NCBI GenBank assembly: GCA_015478945.1
Contig: JABUQX010014218.1
Coordinates: forward strand, 1-64,000
Length of the DNA: 64,000 nucleotides
Direction: 5' to 3'
From: Trachelipus rathkii
Lineage: Eukaryota > Arthropoda > Malacostraca > Isopoda > Trachelipodidae
Shown here: piece after piece, positions 61,441-64,000 of the stretch
Position numbering within the stretch: the first letter of the stretch is position 1
How the letters are laid out: the number at the start of each line of letters is the position of its first letter
Made by a program: the position numbers and the translations under genes
The notes under the pieces: model-generated
Databases searched by the model: none
Seen by the model: the letters and a program-made list of their open reading frames with translations, nothing else
What the model was told of the DNA's origin: nothing

Positions 61441-63920
61441 TTATTGGGCATATTATTCATATGATTTTAAAATATAATTAATAATTGATTTATTAAATTG
61501 ATATTAATATATTATTATTATTATTATTATTATTGATTATATATTATTTATTATCCTCTTCTTTGAATGTTCATGAAGATCTAATTCTAAGAGACAAGTA
61601 AACTTATTATATTCATTTTTTATAGAAAAAAATTAAAGTTTTATCGAAATTAAATATTATATTCATATTATTGATATTAAATCTTTTTTATTATATAACA
61701 TGATTTCATATATAAATATATTTATTTATTTTTATTTTTTTATTTTTAGTAATATATTATGCTTTAATATATTCGGATATTCTTTATGTCTTTATTTATG
61801 TCTTTATTAATTCTGCCTTGTTACATGTTAATTATTAGTTATTGTAAACTATATCATTTACATTCTTGTGATTTAACATTTGGGTCTGATTGAGTTTTTC
61901 ATTCCTTTGATTTATTTAGCATCACCACCACTCTCTTTTAGTTATATCTACTTATTATTTATCTCACATTTTATTATCTTAATATCATTGGTATTATCAA
62001 CTTAATTATATTATTTTATATTATTTATTTATTATTATTAATTATTAATTTATTATTATTATTGTAGTTATTATTATTATAATTATTTATTTATTTATTA
62101 TTTATAATTATTTAAGTGATTATTTAATTAATTTACTTAAATTATTTAAATTTATTGCTTATATGTAAGTATACTTAGCTTTGTATAATTACGATTACTT
62201 ATTATTATTATTTATTAATTTATATTATATATATAATTATATATTTAATTTATTATATATTTTAATTTATATATTATTAATATATATATATTATAATTAT
62301 TATTATGATTATTATATATTAATTATTATTTATTACCTAATCATTTCATTGGCAATTAACTCACCCATGTTATCTTATGAATATGTTGATATGTGCAATA
62401 TATAACATGCAATATTTGCAAACTTATTACTCAAATTATTTATTTGTGTTACAAGTATTTGCGTCTGAATTATTTATTATTATATTAAATTTAATTATAT
62501 ATTAAAATTTTAATTATATTATATATTATTATTTAATTATTTTTATTTAAATTATTATTGATTATATTATTATTAATTATTTGAAAATATTACTACATGT
62601 TAAATATTAATATTCTGAATAAATTAACCTTATATCCACTACGTTTTATGAGCCTATATAGAGTAATAATATTAGTCACCCTAACCGTCACGATTATATT
62701 TCATAAATTTTATAATTGCCGAATAGTCAGAAAAAACCTAGCCTTTTATACTCAAAAATAATATTTCAATAGTTTTTAGAGGTATTTTACTATATATTTT
62801 ATTTATATATTACTTATTATATTTAACACATAACTATAATTATTATAACTACTAAATTAGGAAGAATACATCGGAGCAAGATGGGAGACCTAAGTTGAGT
62901 ATTACAGTGTGTTTTTGAGTTATTAAATATTAATTATTGTATTATTGTATTATTTTTTATATTGATATAATTATTAATTTATTATTATTTAATTCAATAA
63001 TTATTATTAATATTCAATTGACTATAAATATTTATTAATTATTTATTATTTATTATTATATTATTATTATTATTTTAATTATATTATTTTATTAATTTAA
63101 TTATTTATTAATTATTTATATTTAAATTGTATTATTTGAGTTTTAATTTGTTTCATTGTTTTTTATTTTAAGTTTTCACTTAATTTATATTAATTAAATT
63201 ATATAATTTATATTTATAATTATAATTATATAATATATCATATTAATAATTATTAATTATAATTATAATTATATAATTATAGATTATATATTTATCTATA
63301 ATATCTATAAATCTATTTCTGAAGTAAAATTATAGTTATGAGTAAGCAAATTATAATTTATATTTTATTTATCAATGTATAAAACTATGACAACCATTTA
63401 CTTGCATTACTTTTAGTTTTTATATAATATTAAGTTACCTTATTTAATTATTCCATTAATTATGATATTAATTTTTGATATTGTAATACTTTAATGAGTG
63501 ATAATTTTATAATTATTTATATTCTAATATAATTTATATAATTAATTATTATTAATTATTTATTATTATTATTATTATTATTTTTAATTATTATTATTAT
63601 TCATTAGTTATTAAATTTATTATAATTGAGTTATATATTCATATAATTATTATCATTATTAATACTATTAAATTATTTATTATTTAATATTTATAATCTA
63701 ATAATTATATTATAATTATTAAATTAATAATTATATAATTATACATTATAATTAATATTATTAATTAATATATATATAATTATAATTATGAATTATTAAT
63801 ATTAATATTATTATTATTTATTATTATATATTTTATTATTTAATTTATATATTATATATTATTATTATTTAATTTTAATTTAATTATATTATATATTATA
63901 ATTATTCATTATAAGGGTTG
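61441..63920. repeat. AT/ATT-rich desert
   Basis: Long imperfect (ATT)n and (AT)n tracts (61440-61560, 61990-62340, 62470-62590, 62920-63130, 63180-63300, 63530-63900) with short non-repetitive islands. The frame at 62181-62405 is a Y/I/L translation of the repeat. Confidence 0.85.
62750..62960 (+). repeat. Dispersed repeat, copy 2 of 2
   Basis: CAATAGTTTTTAGAGGTATT, an AT stretch, then GGGAGACCTAAGTTGAGTAT and 'gagttattaaatattaattattg' repeat the segment at 59570-59780 in the same orientation about 3.18 kb away. Confidence 0.6.
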
Positions 63921-63931
63921 GAAAAAACATG

Positions 63932-63945
63932 GTTTTTTAAAAAAC
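63932..63945. repeat. 14-bp palindrome GTTTTTTAAAAAAC
   Basis: Perfectly self-complementary, inside a T/A/C-rich patch (CATGGTTTTTT...ACAACCAAAACCATTG) unlike the ATT repeats before it. Possibly the edge of a small inverted-repeat element cut by the window end. Confidence 0.4.
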
Positions 63946-64000
63946 AACCAAAACCATTGTTTTTTTTATTATTAAATTAATAAATCTATTCAATTTTTAT

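Overview
The window is eukaryotic, strongly AT-rich, repeat-dominated DNA. There is no bacterial gene organisation: the longest open frame is 114 codons, and I see no operons, Shine-Dalgarno sites, rRNA, tRNA or CRISPR array. Long (AT)n and (ATT)n tracts, (CT)n and (GT)n microsatellites, decayed non-LTR retrotransposons with GAT-type tails and a degenerate CCTAA-like patch suggest an arthropod, possibly a decapod crustacean. That assignment is inference. Copies of the same repeat differ by many one-base indels, often in homopolymers, so the sequence is either uncorrected long-read data or very old repeats. Either way real exons may be frame-broken.

The main structure is one composite satellite-like family. 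On the left (about 0.68-8.06 kb) monomers of about 2.0-2.2 kb repeat head to tail on the + strand. Each holds, in order, module A (a CCTCG...CGAGG stem near a GGCCGGGTTTCC box), an AAGTCGAA spot, module B (CAGAGGTCGAC...GGAGAGCGATTTTGA), a core module C (CTCGCTTA...GCCCCGA...GGGTAC) followed by module D, then a second C. On the right (about 26.0-33.3 kb, and again 38.6-39.6 kb) the same modules occur in reverse order and orientation, giving a very large inverted arrangement. Between the arms C also occurs in other forms: a ~350-bp tandem array (three copies at 13.04-14.04 kb, two more near 8.34-9.0 kb), head-to-head C-D-C clusters at 8.3-10.6 kb, and solo copies near 16.0 and 16.9 kb. A separate ~110-bp tandem array lies at 11.6-12.0 kb.

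The right half (39.6-64 kb) alternates AT/ATT deserts with islands. The islands hold remnants of non-LTR retrotransposon ORF2: + strand 48.5-49.7 kb (RT motifs through the C-terminal motif), - strand 60.05-61.26 kb (linker and C-terminal motif), - strand 44.2-45.0 kb (linker only), and a weaker RT-like piece at 22.0-22.35 kb. One island, 51.6-53.1 kb, has three minus-strand open frames. One coincides with the most GC-rich patch I noticed in the window, and another has an AG splice acceptor and a downstream AATAAA; this is the best candidate for host coding sequence. A possible small secreted peptide frame is at 55.5-55.8 kb. Nothing here forms an operon or pathway; the genes and frames are isolated and mostly hypothetical.
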